The position numbers and the translations under genes were made by a program. 64,000 nucleotides of DNA, from positions 54,979,476 through 55,043,475 of the forward strand of contig OU015500.1 in the NCBI GenBank assembly GCA_907164885.2, written 5' to 3'. Within the stretch, counting starts at the first letter, position 1; each line of letters starts with the position of its first letter. Of this stretch, positions 1 through 13,079 are shown piece by piece. Below the pieces are notes generated by a model, which saw only the letters and a list, made by a program, of their open reading frames with translations, was not told the DNA's origin and did no database searches. This DNA is from Dolomedes plantarius. Taxonomy: Eukaryota; Arthropoda; Arachnida; Araneae; Dolomedidae.

Positions 1-1080
1 AAGAGATCTTAATTTTCTAACACAGTAAAATAATATGTCGAATGATAAATTATGGATTTAAATAAGGGAATATAAAAATGTAACCAAAAATTCCTTTAAT
101 TAAAAAATTAGGTGTTAAATTCTAAAAATTATGGTCAAAGAAGATCGGAAGGAAACTTTTCAGATTATTCAAATTTTTAATGTTTGAAGTAATAAAACGC
201 ATTGCGTTAATATTCAACCTAAAAATTTTAAGACTTAGTTGGGCCCCTTAAATTTTCTTTTCTTCTTTTCCTTTCCTTTTTTAGAGCACTGTCCAGTAAA
301 GCCAATCCCCCTAAAATTTCCCACTTTTCTCCTGGTTGATCTTAATTTTCTAAAACAGTAAAAAACCCAGAGAAAACTTTTAAAACTTTGCCCGAGTTAA
401 ATTGGTCTACGTGTTACATTCTTTTCCTAAACTCCGCGAACGGGAAAAAAGTAAAAGTCGTAGCACCGTAAATCACACAGTCATAAACGTCATACGTGGA
501 CAAAAGATTTCTTTTCCCCACCTTGGCGGATATTCACTAGACCACAGCGCATTTTTCCATATTCCTTGTCACACTTTGCTACCAGCGACAGAAAAGCTAA
601 TGAATGCAACTTAAACTTTCTTTGTGATTGAAAGGGGAGTTAATGAGGCGTGTTTTCCTGTTTTGAAAATTTTCGAAAACACGATTCTGTCATTTTTCAC
701 TTCAAAGTGAAGCGGCGGAAAAAAACTCGCACTTCATTGAATAATATCACGTTCACTTAAGTTCAAGGTATTGTTTTTCGAATTTGGAGGATGTGAAAGT
801 CAAGTAAGATTTTATTGTTACGATTTCTTTGTGTAGTCCTATCTAACTCTGATAAATCAAATTACCTTATACAAAATTTTCTTTAAGTTTTTCTTAAATT
901 TAGATTTTTTTATACTTGTTAAATTTAAAGTTATGTAATAATAACATAAAATTGAATACTGAACCATTTTATAGTAATTAGGCATTTAACATACTTAAAT
1001 TAAATCACCCTTCCCATTCAAAATACATATGTAAATATGTAAATATGCTGGAATATCAGTTTTCTAATGTGCAAAATTCA

Positions 1081-1082
<2 letters not shown>
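1..1082. other. AT-rich intergenic DNA with a short direct repeat
   Basis: I see no credible coding region. One small structure stands out: about 26 bases at 5-30 (gatcttaattttctaa core) recur at 337-362 with about one mismatch. The short open frame near 402-614 has no recognisable domain and is probably chance. Confidence 0.6.

Positions 1083-1137
<55 letters not shown>
1083..1137. repeat. (TA)n microsatellite
   Basis: About 27 uninterrupted TA units, read directly. Confidence 0.97.
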
Positions 1138-1139
<2 letters not shown>

Positions 1140-1611
1140 CGTGGTTTGAACCACATCCATTCTTTATGATAAAATCCAGTCTGCAGCATTGTGGTAATGC
1201 ACTTCAATACTTCAGAAACACACCATAGTCATTTTCCATAAGTATATTACTTCAGTTCAAAGTGAAACCACTCTCCACTTTATCATACAGCCTGGCGCTC
1301 GTCATCTCAAAACGCGGAACGCTTCAATACACGTCGACCATAATCTATTGCATTCGCAGGTCTGACTGATTCTTTTCCCGCTACATCAAAATAACGCTCG
1401 CTAAATTCTTCTGAAACATGCAATTCGAACCTCCTGGACTTTTCTTTTGATTGTCTAAGCACACTCCGCTATAATCCCTCCCCGCCAATTCCTTCAAGGC
1501 TGTTCAATTCTATTAATTGCTTCTCGCGGTATCCCTGATTCTAAATCTCTCGTTTGCTTTGCATTAATCTATTAAATATGAATAATAGTGACGTTTGACG
1601 CCTTAAAAATC

Positions 1612-1705
<94 letters not shown>

Positions 1706-2104
1706 TAGGTAGCTATGACATCATGCATAGATATAAATAATATCATGTTACGTAAATATTAATGAACGATGGGACTTTTCATTTATCTTTCCCACTTATG
1801 ACAGCATATTGCATTTATACGTATAATATATGCATTTACGTGTAATGGAAATCACATAGAAAGAAGCGAAACAAAACAAATCTCTTTGTTTTACACCGAG
1901 TTATGCAACAAGAACCCAATTTCATTTTAGTAGATACATTTAATGGTATAAACTTAATGGGTAATAATATATTTTGATGTGTCATATCACCACGTTTTCT
2001 AAGTGGAACCTAAAACCAATGCATTATAGACTAAACACATATATTTCTTTCACCTTTAATCTTATGAGCACAGTGGGGAAAACCTAGGACACTGGAGCTA
2101 GATA
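1138..2104. other. AT-rich intergenic DNA
   Basis: No gene, RNA or element is recognised apart from the TA tract inside it. The piece 1140-1600 is less AT-rich than its surroundings but carries no identifiable signature. Confidence 0.55.
1614..1699. repeat. (TA)n microsatellite
   Basis: About 42 consecutive TA units. Confidence 0.97.
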
Positions 2105-2429
2105 TTAACCCATTAAGCGCTATATGAACCACGTCGTCTAAATATAATCTAACGCAATTTTTTAAAGTGCATTACTTTTCTCAATTGATGTATAGTATAA
2201 ATTTTTAAAAGATATTTATTCGTATATAATTTACGATAGGATCCCAAAATGGAAGGCTAGGAGCCTAGTGGGGGTAATGCTTGTTTTTCCGCGTATGAAC
2301 ATCCAAGCCGTATGCTACGCTAAATTCAAGGAATTAAGCATTTAAAACACCGTGAAACGATTATTCTATATGGTTTATTGAAATAAATATACATTTTTTA
2401 GCTATCGTGGTAATTTTTGACCATATATA

Positions 2430-2942
2430 AAACTTTCCTGGGGCAGAACGTGATATCCACTGAATTGAACGAAAGTTTATTCTGTAGAATGTTTCATGAT
2501 CTCCGACTCAAAGTACATTTCGAAAGTTCATACGGAGATTTCATTGCCAATTCAGTCTGATTCTCATCAAATGTTATCATTTCTTTGGACTCAATCCGAC
2601 ATTTTTTTGCTTTTTTACAATTTTAACAATTTATTTTTGGCTTTCATTTCCTTCAATTTATCTCCTTCCATACTTGTATCGTCATCTGAAGTATTATCAT
2701 TTGCAATGGGTCTTTTTCTCTTCTTACGTTTTATTTTCTTGTTCTCAAGATTTCTATCTTCCCGCTGTTTGACTTTTTGGTTCAACTTGTCCGGAAACAT
2801 TCACTGGAATCATTTCACCTAAATCATTATCTGCAATATTTTCTTCATCAGTTACCTGACCAGGATCGGGGACCAAACTTATAATGCCACTTTCATCTGA
2901 TGTGTATTCATCAGGTTCCAAATACTGCATATCTAAAGTCAT
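2430..2942 (-). pseudogene. piggyBac transposase remnant (N-terminal part)
   Basis: The minus strand first encodes an acidic segment (TDEENIADNDLGEMIPVNVSG) and then a lysine-rich segment. In a third frame follows SPYELFEMYF with SGYHVLP close behind. The order of acidic leader, S-P-x-E-L-F and G-Y-H-x-L-P is how the DDE_Tnp_1_7 domain of piggyBac transposases begins. The pieces lie in different frames, so at least two indels are present. Soon after GYHVLP the similarity stops and the sequence runs into the element end near 2270. The catalytic Asp residues and the C-terminal cysteine-rich domain are therefore missing. It cannot be functional. The superfamily call is fairly secure from the two motifs in order; the exact start is uncertain because an upstream ATG near 2981 is in another frame. 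Confidence 0.7.
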
Positions 2943-3558
2943 AATCTAAATCTTCTTGAATTGTCAAAATCATTTTGGCCATTTTTTTAAGATTAGAAAA
3001 TAGTTTTAAATAAACCTATCTTCGTGAAAATGTGTTTGGGTACCACTTATTCTTCACAGAAATAGATATAAAGATAATGAATCTGTAGTAACAAACGCGC
3101 GTTCCATATCGAAACAGAACTTTACAGGACACTAATAGCCCTAAAAGGCGTTAGGTGTCCTATAATAGAACTACTTGCATTTTATTTTCATTTTTTTTTT
3201 ATATTTTATACCTTTTTAGCTTGCTGTGCGAAAATGAGGTCACAGCTTTAATGTGTGAATATGGAGAAAGCGTTCTGTAAGTTTATTTATGTACGGCGCG
3301 TAAGTTTTGTTTGTTTTATAAAGGATATTATCAAAACGTAGCTCCTTTTTTTTGACTTGTATTACTGCGTCGTTGCCATTTAAAGTACTACTGAACTACA
3401 AAGGTAAGGTTGAAAATTTTTTCGTTTTCCAGTATGTGTTGATTCTTTGTTTGGGCAGTAAAGAGTGTGTCCTTTTTGGTTTCTTTGTTTGCCTGCATAT
3501 ATCAGGTCGATATAGAAATTTAGTATATTGAAGTTTTTCTCTAAGTGCTGGGAAAATA

Positions 3559-4982
3559 CACTGCTGGCCACTGTAAATGCAACACCCTGAAGGAAACATG
3601 CAAATAACATGAAATTTACAACATGCATTAGCGGAGGTGAGATATGCAAATGATTAGAATTTCAGCGCAGACGCACATCACGCGCGCCTGTGGCGCCACT
3701 TCAAAGCGCTATTTAAGGCTTAGAGATTTCGACGATTTCAAGTTCGGCAATTGTATTTTTCTTGTGGTTTTTTTCAAAAAAACGATCAATTATGCCTCGT
3801 CGAAAACAGCGATCATCTTTTGATCAAGTATCCGAGTTCGACAGAGGAAGGATAGTTGCCTACCGAGATTGTGGATTATCTTTCAGGGAAATCGGTAGTC
3901 GTGTTGGACGAAACCAAACAACTGTAATGCGGATATGTGATCGTTGGATGCAGGGGATCGTTGGATCGTTGGGTACGAGGGACCGGCGTGTTCGATCGCA
4001 TCCACCTAAGCGCACCACTTCACGTGATGACAGGCAAATTGCGCGCATTGCAGTGACGGATCGCTCAGTCACATCACGAACCATTGCACGCACATGCAGT
4101 CTGTAACGCATCATCCAGTGTCTGCGCGTACCATTCGACGCCGTTTACAGCAGAGTGGTCTGTCCGCAAGACGTCCATTGCTTTGTCTACCCTTGACGCA
4201 GAACCACAGACGCCTACGCCGCCAATGGTGCGATGACAGAAGGATGTGGACGGCAGAATGGAATGAAATTGTCTTTACTGACGAGTCACGCTTCTGTCTG
4301 CAACACCACGATGGTCGCATTCGAGTCTGGAGACACCGTGAAGAGAGGATGCTGAACAGCTGCGTTATGCTCCACCACACTGGTCCTGCACCGGGTATTA
4401 TGCTATGGGGCGGTATTGGATATCACTCTAGCACACCTTTAGTACGCATTGCCGGTACTTTAAACAGCCAGCGCTACATCTCCGAGGTGTTGGAGCCAGT
4501 TGTCCTTCCTTACCTTCAGGGCTTGCCCACAGCCATATTTCAACAGGATAATGCGCGACCACACGTGGCACGCATTGTCCAACGGTTCTTCGTCAATCGC
4601 CAGATTGAATTGCTTCCCTGGCCGCCTCGCTCTCCGGATCTTTCATCGATAGAAAACATGTGGTCCATGGTTGCTCTACGATTGACCCAGATTCCATCCC
4701 CAGCTGCCACAGCAGATCAACTTTGGCAACGTGTGGAAGCTGCTTGGTCTGCTGTACCCCAAGAACTCATCCAAAGTCTCTTTGAATCAATGCCGAGGCG
4801 TGTGGCAGCGGTGATCTCCAACAATGGCGGCTACTCTGGCTACTGATTTTGGCAGGAACCACACTTCACAGAAGTCTATAAATTTAATCATTTGATACTT
4901 GGTCAACATGTTATGTACAAAATAAATTTTGTTGTGATATCTCTTGTCTTTCTTGGTGTTGCAATTTGGGTGGCCAGCAGTG
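3559..4982 (+). mobile_element. Tc1/mariner element, copy A1
   Basis: A 1,424-bp element with TIRs beginning CACTGCTGGCCAC at 3559 and ending with the inverse (gtggccagcagtg) at 4982. TA dinucleotides flank it at 3557-3558 and 4983-4984, the classic Tc1/mariner target duplication. Inside is one transposase gene in the same orientation. It lies within a piggyBac-derived region, so it inserted after that element. A second, more decayed copy of the same family is at 47519-48916. Confidence 0.95.
3792..4846 (+). pseudogene. Tc1-like transposase, single frameshift
   Basis: Encodes a cut-and-paste DDE transposase that would bind the TIRs and insert at TA. The chosen start is the ATG of MPRRKQRSSFDQ; the upstream in-frame ATG at 3762 lies outside the conserved protein. 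The N-terminal half holds paired helix-turn-helix regions (DRGRIVAYRDCGLSFREIG and the ARTIRRRLQQSG segment). The catalytic domain follows: first Asp in FTDESRF, second Asp in FQQDNARPH, Glu in SIENMW. I count 34 residues between the last two, so DD34E. The protein ends NNGGYSGY, about 350 residues, full family length. The frame breaks once near 4088-4100 (about one base missing relative to the second copy). A five-codon micro-duplication (gatcgttg repeats, near 3955-3975) is also specific to this copy. Otherwise it is the least damaged transposase here. Confidence 0.93.
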
Positions 4983-5040
4983 TATTTTATAGTCACCTTT
5001 TCCTAATACATATAATAGACAGGATGTGAAATCCAGCTTA

Positions 5041-5427
5041 GTCAGAAGGCGTCAAGTCTTCCATTCTGGGACCTTTCAAAATTAAGTGCTTAGAAATCAG
5101 TGTTCAAATATTTCATTTGATTTCCGCTTGAAATGCAAGATTCTCAGTGTTATTGCTATTCATTTTTTCCTAAAAAGCAAGTCACTCACACATAATCTTT
5201 TTTTTCTGAATTTTTGTACTAATGTACGTGGAATTTGTCAATTTTGCACATATTCACACGACTGTAAAACAAAGAAATTTTAAAGTTGTACTTGTGAAAA
5301 AAAATCACAGTATACTTTGTACCTTTCAAATACAAATAAATAAACGATTTGTATATATCTTAATATCACGCTTAGAAAAAAATTATAATTGAAAGTTCCA
5401 AAAATGGAAGGCTTGGCGCTTAATTGG
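5041..5427. mobile_element. Foldback MITE-like unit, piggyBac-type ends
   Basis: About 30 bases at 5047-5078 (gcgtcaagtcttccattctg and on) recur inverted at 5388-5417 (atggaaggcttggcgc). Spacing is about 370 bp and I estimate more than 80% identity. Together with the partial TTAA flank this looks like a short non-autonomous derivative of the piggyBac family at 2105. It could instead be the subterminal inverted repeat of that element. Confidence 0.45.
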
Positions 5428-5430
5428 TAA

Positions 5431-7287
<1,857 letters not shown>

Positions 7288-7376
7288 TTTATTTATTAAT
7301 TTTTTTCAAATATGTCAAACATGATTACATGCACAAAATATACGGTATAACAAATATTTTCGTTAAAGGTTTATTA

Positions 7377-9156
7377 GGGTAGGTGTCCCAAATATCGCCT
7401 ACACTAAATTTTTTTCGACATTTCATATACTTTTTAGTTTCTGATTAAGCTGGAAATTCAAAGAACATCCCTAAGAACTATTTACTTTGGTATCCTGAGA
7501 TCAACCAGCTCCAAAACCAGTGCCAGATTAAGTTATGTAGCTAAACTGGAAAAATTGAAATTTCCAGTGAACCCCAGAGCGGTTCCTAATGTCGCCTACC
7601 TATGTTCGTATTACCGCTTGCCAGGCAAAATTATGAGCACCTGTTAAAAGGCGTCGCTAGCAAAGTCCTTTTGAGCAATATTGAATGATGGAGTTGCATG
7701 AGAAGGGGGGGGGGGAGAAGAAAAAATAGAAGAAAAAAACTCAAGTAAAAAAAACAGAACAAAGAACAGGAAATCTATTGTGGAAAAAGTTAAACAGAAG
7801 TAACACCAATAATTTAAACCTATTTTGTCCACTTAATAATTCAAACAGAAGAAACATATATCTTTCGAGCGTTCTCCATTGGCTGCATCAGAATATTTGT
7901 GGTTCCACTGAAAGCAGAAGGTACACATGAACCACTCCTCACCATAGCTTCCCCCTGTCTGCCAATGATATTTTGTATACAGCTGATTTCCCTTCCGAGC
8001 AAATCACCTGTACATTTTTACTTTGGACAGTTGCAATGCCCGTTTCGTCAACATTAAAAGTTCTGGTAGGGTGGAACTTAATTTTCTCAAGTTATGCTTT
8101 AAGAATTGGGAAGAAGGACTTCCCGTTTTCCTCAGTGAACCCTAGGATTCTGGCTTTTGACAATGGTTGTGGAGTTCTGATTGTCAATTGGGAAGCGTTC
8201 CTTTTAAAAAACGAATTCAGTCACTTTCGACCAGCTGAGTTTGTTTTTCAGATAAGAGGTGGGGGAGATTGTTTCTCAAGGTAAGTTGGTAAGCCATCTG
8301 CTTAATCTGCTTAACATCGCTTCGAGTCAAACCAAACAAATTGGATTCCATTTCCTTGCAGTAGTTAGCTTGCTCCTTTTCTAAATCCTCCGTCAGTACA
8401 GGTTATCTCCCAAGTTTCTTTCTCACCACTATTATAACCTCCGCAGTTACATCGTTTTTCTCATTCACATCTTTTTTTAATGTACTCACGATTCTTAGGT
8501 TTTGGAATACCAAACTGTTTGGAAGCCTTTGACGTTCCCATTTCCTTTTTCAGAACTGCCTGACATGCGGCCTGCAGACAAGACGTACTCCATGTTTGTA
8601 TAATTTTAATTTCCTTTGGCATCTTAGACAAGAGGCCTCCAAAAAAAGAGAAAGGAAAGTGTAATAAAATGACTAAAATTAAAAAGGAAATAAGAATGCA
8701 ATACTTAGTTTTAATTAAAGTAGCTCTTCCAAATATCGCCTGGTAGGCGATATTAGGATCAACTTGGTAGGTGATATTAGGAACACAACACAGTCAACAC
8801 AAACATGCTATTAAGAACGCAGTTTCAAAAGCAGTTTTTTTTTAAAATTAATACCACCTCTGGATTCTCTGTTTAATGCACTTTCAAATGGTATAAGCAA
8901 AATTAGAATTTCAATGCACCTACCTGGTCATTCACTGGATTCTTTGGAGCCAAAATTTACGAAGACAACAGCCATAACAATTTCAGACGCCATATAGTTT
9001 CTGTTGTCAGTGATAAGAGCATTGTCGCTAGCGCCTCTGTTAGTACAAACCCAGCACTAAGAAGTTACCGCATTTTCTGATACATGGCACGAATCGTACG
9101 TTGGAAACACGAGTAAGCGATATTAGGCACAGAGGAGATATTTGGAACACCCACCC
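7377..9156 (-). mobile_element. pogo-like DNA transposon, internally deleted
   Basis: Begins GGGTAGGTGTCCCAAATATC at 7377 and ends with the inverse of GGGTGGGTGTTCCAAATATC at 9156. TA flanks both sides (7375-7376, 9157-9158). The length is 1,780 bp. The motif atatcgcctac or its inverse recurs inside (near 7394, 7588, 8733, 8745, 8770, 9115) and may be transposase-binding sites. A broken pogo-type transposase lies on the minus strand. TIR plus TA duplication plus transposase type make the call firm. Confidence 0.88.
7840..8622 (-). pseudogene. pogo-like transposase, frame-broken with internal deletion
   Basis: The start codon at 8622 opens MPKEIKIIQTW. Then comes a psq-type helix-turn-helix region containing SKQFGIPKPK. 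In shifted frames follow a CENP-B-like region (MESNLFGLTRSDVK) and the start of the DDE_1 catalytic core, NVDETGIATVQ, with the first Asp. Immediately afterwards, near 7950-7957, the sequence jumps to EEWFMCTFCFQWNH, which resembles the cysteine/histidine C-terminal finger of arthropod pogo/Jerky-like transposases. The rest of the core, with the other two catalytic acids, is absent. Several frameshifts and stops are also present. The product would not be active. Identification rests on VDETGI, the psq motif and domain order. Confidence 0.8.
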
Positions 9157-9158
9157 TA

Positions 9159-9563
9159 TGTGTATATTACGTGTTATCACATATGTGTTGTCAAAATTAT
9201 AATTTATCCAGCCTTCGAAACAGAAAAATGGGCTAGCTTGAGAAAGTAGATATTAAAGTGATGTAACAGCTATGAAAAATGTTTAGAAACAAGGTGCTAC
9301 TAAATGCATGTTGCAGTAATTGTTTACACTTGACCGTGGTAATAACTGTATGAGTTTGAAATCTGTCCCAAGGTTTCAAACGCCTGAACCTACACAAAAA
9401 CATGCAATGACTTCAACTCAATTAATTTTTTCAACTGAAAGTTATATAAAATGCAATTATAGCCTTCATTATTGTCCTTGCTTTAAATGTTATCCCGTAA
9501 ACCCCATCCATCTTGGCTCACTATTAGACCTGTCTAGGCTCACCAGTATGGTATAAAAGTGAC
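9159..9563. other. Unassigned AT-rich DNA
   Basis: Nothing recognisable. A 78-codon open frame at 9320-9556 has no domain-like features. Confidence 0.5.
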
Positions 9564-9659
9564 CCTCTTCTAGTCAATGGGAACAAACACAGGAAATTGA
9601 GTGGAAAGGGGACTACGTTTCCTGTGTCAAGCCCTCGAACACTATTCTGGTATAAAATG
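9564..9659. repeat. Diverged 100-bp duplication, copy 1
   Basis: Shares cttctagtcaatgggaa and a downstream cgtttcctg...cctcgaac pattern with 10569-10675. This copy ends at the left TIR of the MITE at 9660; the other ends at the hAT-like unit at 10676. Confidence 0.6.
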
Positions 9660-10563
9660 CAGTGATACCTCGACTTACGAGTGTCTCGACTTACGAGTTT
9701 TTCGAGATACAAGCATTCTCTTGGCAGATTTTTTGCTTCGAGTTACGAGCTAAAATTCGGGTTACGAGCAAACTTCAGATATCCCACCACTAGTTTGAGC
9801 ATCGAATGCCATGTTACATGCTCATCAAATCAGAACACTAGAAGCATATAGTATTTACAACCTTTATGTGCAATTATTATACAATTATATACATATTATT
9901 CTCCCAAACTTGAGTCGCCCTCTGAAACCGAACAGCGCCCAACCTCTCTCGAGAGATAGCTTCAATTCCCTCCCCCCCCCACTCTGGAACTCCCCATGGG
10001 ATCTAGGGGATGGGATGATCTTGGTCCTAGGATCGCAAGCTCTCCCCCTTCTACGGATTTTGAGAAAACGTTCTTCGGATTCTCAGAAAGAAGAATCTGG
10101 ACATTACAGCCACAGTGAACGATTCAACAATCGCCCAGCTTCCGTGTCTCACTCGTTCACTTTAAGAGAGTAGTTGGTAATAAAAGCGAAATTGAGGAAA
10201 GCGGGGCGAAAAGGTCAAAAATCAACGAATAAGATTTAATTTTTCAGTTCAGCCTTTCTCCTCCTCTTCCATCAGCATCCTCAAGTCTGATCTCCAAGGT
10301 AAATGTTGTACTTACACTTAATAAAACAAATTTATTGCAGTACATTCTATTGTATTGCGTTTGTATACAATGATAGTCGTTTATAAGCACATTTTTCTTA
10401 TTTAAAAACATGTAACAAAAAATTGCGGTGTTTTCGGGGAGCCCGGAACGAATTAATGGCATTTGCTTTCATTTCAATGGGCAAAATTGATTCGAGATAC
10501 GAGTATTTCGAGTTACGAGCTCCGTCATGGAACGAATTAAACTCGTAAGTCGAGGTACCACTG
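9660..10563. mobile_element. Tigger/pogo-like MITE
   Basis: Left end CAGTGATACCTCGACTTACG at 9660; right end is the inverse of CAGTGGTACCTCGACTTACG, ending at 10563. TA follows at 10564-10565. The left flank reads TG, most simply a decayed TA. Subterminal motifs (tcgagatac, cgagttacgagc) recur at both ends. The 904-bp interior has no transposase, so it is non-autonomous. Similar CAGTGGTACCTCG ends are known from TcMar-Tigger/pogo MITEs. The 120-codon frame at 9811-10173 inside it shows no domain. Confidence 0.82.
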
Positions 10564-10568
10564 TACAT

Positions 10569-10675
10569 TCTTCTTCTAGTCAATGGGAATCAACAAAGGA
10601 AGGAGAGTTGGGGGAGGGGACAATGCGTTTCCTGGGTCACTGCGTTTCCTCGAACGCAGTTTTATCTGACTATAC
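10569..10675. repeat. Diverged 100-bp duplication, copy 2
   Basis: Second copy of the unit at 9564-9659, about 70-75% alike by eye. Its last eight bases (GACTATAC) are the target duplication of the neighbouring hAT-like unit. Confidence 0.6.
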
Positions 10676-10984
10676 CAGCGCTTCTTTAACATTCTTCATT
10701 CATGACCCCTTTTTATCATCGAGGTTTTTTTTTCGTGACCCCAGGAAATAAGGATATAAAGATAAATATTTTCTCATCAATAATTTATTTCTTTGGTAAA
10801 CAATATGCATATGTAAAATAGTAGTATATGTGAACAATAGTAGTAAATAAGATAAAATATATGTCTTAGATACTCGCGGAGGGCGATAAAGAATAAAGTC
10901 ATGTATGAGAATTAAATTTTCGAGGGCCCCAAAATTTCGCTTTGCGACCCCATTTGGAATTGCGACCTACAGTTAGAAACACTG
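10676..10984. mobile_element. hAT-like MITE
   Basis: Starts CAGCGCTTCTTTAAC and ends with the inverse of CAGTGTTTCTAACTGTAGG. Eight-base flanks GACTATAC (10668-10675) and GACTATGC (10985-10992) differ at one base, the 8-bp duplication expected for hAT. The motifs tgaccccttttt and gcgaccccattt inside are typical of hAT terminal regions. At 309 bp with no coding capacity it is non-autonomous. Confidence 0.85.
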
Positions 10985-10992
10985 GACTATGC

Positions 10993-12381
10993 AAACATGT
11001 AGTAAGTTGACGAAATAGGAGAATGTGATTGGTTAGAAGTCGAAAGGGATAGGGTTCAGGATCCGAAAGTCACAATTTTGAAGTTTTTCCCCAGACAGGA
11101 TCAATTCCGCATTTTCTCAGCCGATAGAGAAAGCAACTGGTTTAAACTAAAGATAAGGCAGTTTAATGATAGATAATCTAATTTTTTTATATATTTGTAT
11201 ACTTTTAAATGAGTTTTACCTCGTAAAGTTAAGTATTATGTTTTATTTTTATACATTTAAAAAATTTTCTTTTTAGTAGTTTTTATTACTTTTAAAAGAA
11301 AGGACAACAAAAGGAATTAAAAAAAGTACAGCTCTAGGCGTTTTGCTACTTGTAAAACCAGCGGGATCACAATCGGCTAAATTCGAAACTTATTCGTTAT
11401 CGACAGAATTGTGAAAGTTAACCCGCTCCCATGAAAACTATGGGGTGAGGTTTCGCCTTCTATTTCTCGTGCCCGTAGTATATCCGGACTGAAGTGTTTA
11501 AAAGTAATGCCCCGAAAAGATTAAAAAAATCCATTTCATTTACCCTGAAAATTTTTTATTTCTTATTTTATATACCAGATGGCAGCACCAGACTATTTAT
11601 AATGTAATTAGCGTGTTTCTTTTTTTAAAACTAGATGTGGCAGATCAAGAAATAAGTGAAATCCTCCTTGAAAAAATAGGCACTTTTATTACCGTTTTCT
11701 TGAAAAACATGCGATCGTTAAGGGGTTAATGCCTAGATTTTGGAGGAAAATTTCGATAGTAGGGGGCTCAAGCTCCCTATATATTCAAGCATATCTAAAA
11801 TAGTACCACGGTGTTTTAACGATTTGCCTTATAGTACTAATTTGAGCGGTAGCAAGGATTTTAAAATTTGTATCAACAGCATATGACCATACTAGTCATG
11901 AATAAGTTATAATTGGCCTTAAATAGATTTTAAAATGTACAGTTTACTTTTCTAGCATTGTTTGCTATCATGAGCAATTAAGGGGAATATTAATCTTCTG
12001 AAAACCTGCTCAATTCTTGTACCTAACATGTGTAATATATTTCCAAGCTATATTTTTATCGAGTATAACTCCTAATTATTTAGCGGTATCAGACCAAGAA
12101 AGTATTGTACAATCTATTTTTATTTTATGTTTGTTGTAAGTACGTTTTAATTTTCGAGTGAACATGATTTTATTAATGTATGAATAACCGTATACGAAAT
12201 GTTCCTTATTACCGCAAAATGTGGTGCATCAACTGTATTAGGTTTTCCGATAGACAAGAAATTGATTCAGTATGTAAAGTTAATACTTCCAACTGTTAAA
12301 AGGCTAATACAATCATTATCTACACCGCTAAAATTTACTAATGATAAAAATTCCATGCGAGAAAAATATAGACGACTGTTA
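10993..12381. other. AT-rich intergenic DNA
   Basis: No gene or element is recognised. A few less AT-rich patches (10995-11110, 11400-11510) carry no signature that I know. Confidence 0.5.
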
Positions 12382-12490
12382 TCTATATATAAATCAGTTC
12401 CGTAACTGACAGACTGACTGACTGATTGACTGACTGACATACAACGCACAGACCAAATCGCTGGACCTAAAGCGCTGAAATTTTGCATTT
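12382..12490 (+). mobile_element. Helitron-like 5' terminus
   Basis: Reads A then TCTATATATAAATCAG, followed by a run of CTGA/GACT repeats, then caacgcacagaccaaatcgc and a ctgaaattttgca motif. This order of TC-start TATA box, short simple repeat and g-ctgaaattt is familiar from the 5' ends of arthropod Helitrons. I found no CTRR hairpin end to pair with it, so the 3' boundary is unknown. Confidence 0.4.
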
Positions 12491-12997
12491 CGATTCTTCT
12501 TATAGTATAGGGGTGCAGTAAGAACGACTTTTGAAAAATTCTTATTAGATTTTTTACAATTAAATTTTTAAGCTGTTTAAGAAACAGTTTGAGTTTGCAT
12601 TTAAAATAATAATTTGAGGGTTATAAAATTTATATCACTAGAAAGATCATAAAAATTCCTTTAAAATGAAATCTTTTTCGAATATTTACCTCCATTTTCT
12701 CATTTTTGGTGATTTTTTATAGATTAATTTTTAGAAATTAATATATTAAATGCTGATCACGTGTTCTCTTTTTCTGGTTCTTTATATAAATTTATCGTCA
12801 CGTGCATATCAACGAAATAGACAAAAATAAATATATTTTTCTTGCTAATGCGGCAGGCGATTGGACATTATCCAAAAAATATTAGAATACAGTAAAATAT
12901 ATGTTCCTCAAACTGTACTTTATCCTTTAGTATATCCTATTCAATTAATTCGAATATTTTCATCTACATTATTTTGTCTATAAAAATATCAATTTAT
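12491..12997. other. AT-rich DNA, possibly continuing the Helitron-like unit
   Basis: No coding frame or repeat end is identifiable. Confidence 0.4.
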
Positions 12998-13019
12998 AAA
13001 TAAATAAATAAATAAATAA

Positions 13020-13075
<56 letters not shown>
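12998..13075. repeat. Compound (AAAT)n-(TA)n microsatellite
   Basis: About seven AAAT units grade directly into about 25 TA units. Confidence 0.96.

Positions 13076-13079
<4 letters not shown>

Larger units (their letters stand above)
2105..5430. mobile_element. piggyBac-derived cluster with nested Tc1
   Basis: At 2105-2108 a TTAA precedes CCCATTAAGCGC. At 5416-5430 the near inverse, GCGCTTAATTGG followed by TAA, appears. piggyBac elements insert at TTAA and have short TIRs of this kind. Related end-like sequences also occur at 2243-2272 (atggaaggctagg) and, inverted, at 5047-5075. The cluster may therefore be one element or several MITEs of one family. A piggyBac transposase remnant lies inside on the minus strand, and a 1.42-kb Tc1 sits within. 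The outer boundaries are my inference. Confidence 0.45.

Noticed and set aside
7973..8284. 103-codon plus-strand frame
   Set aside because: It is antisense to the pogo-like transposase remnant, which carries the recognisable motifs.
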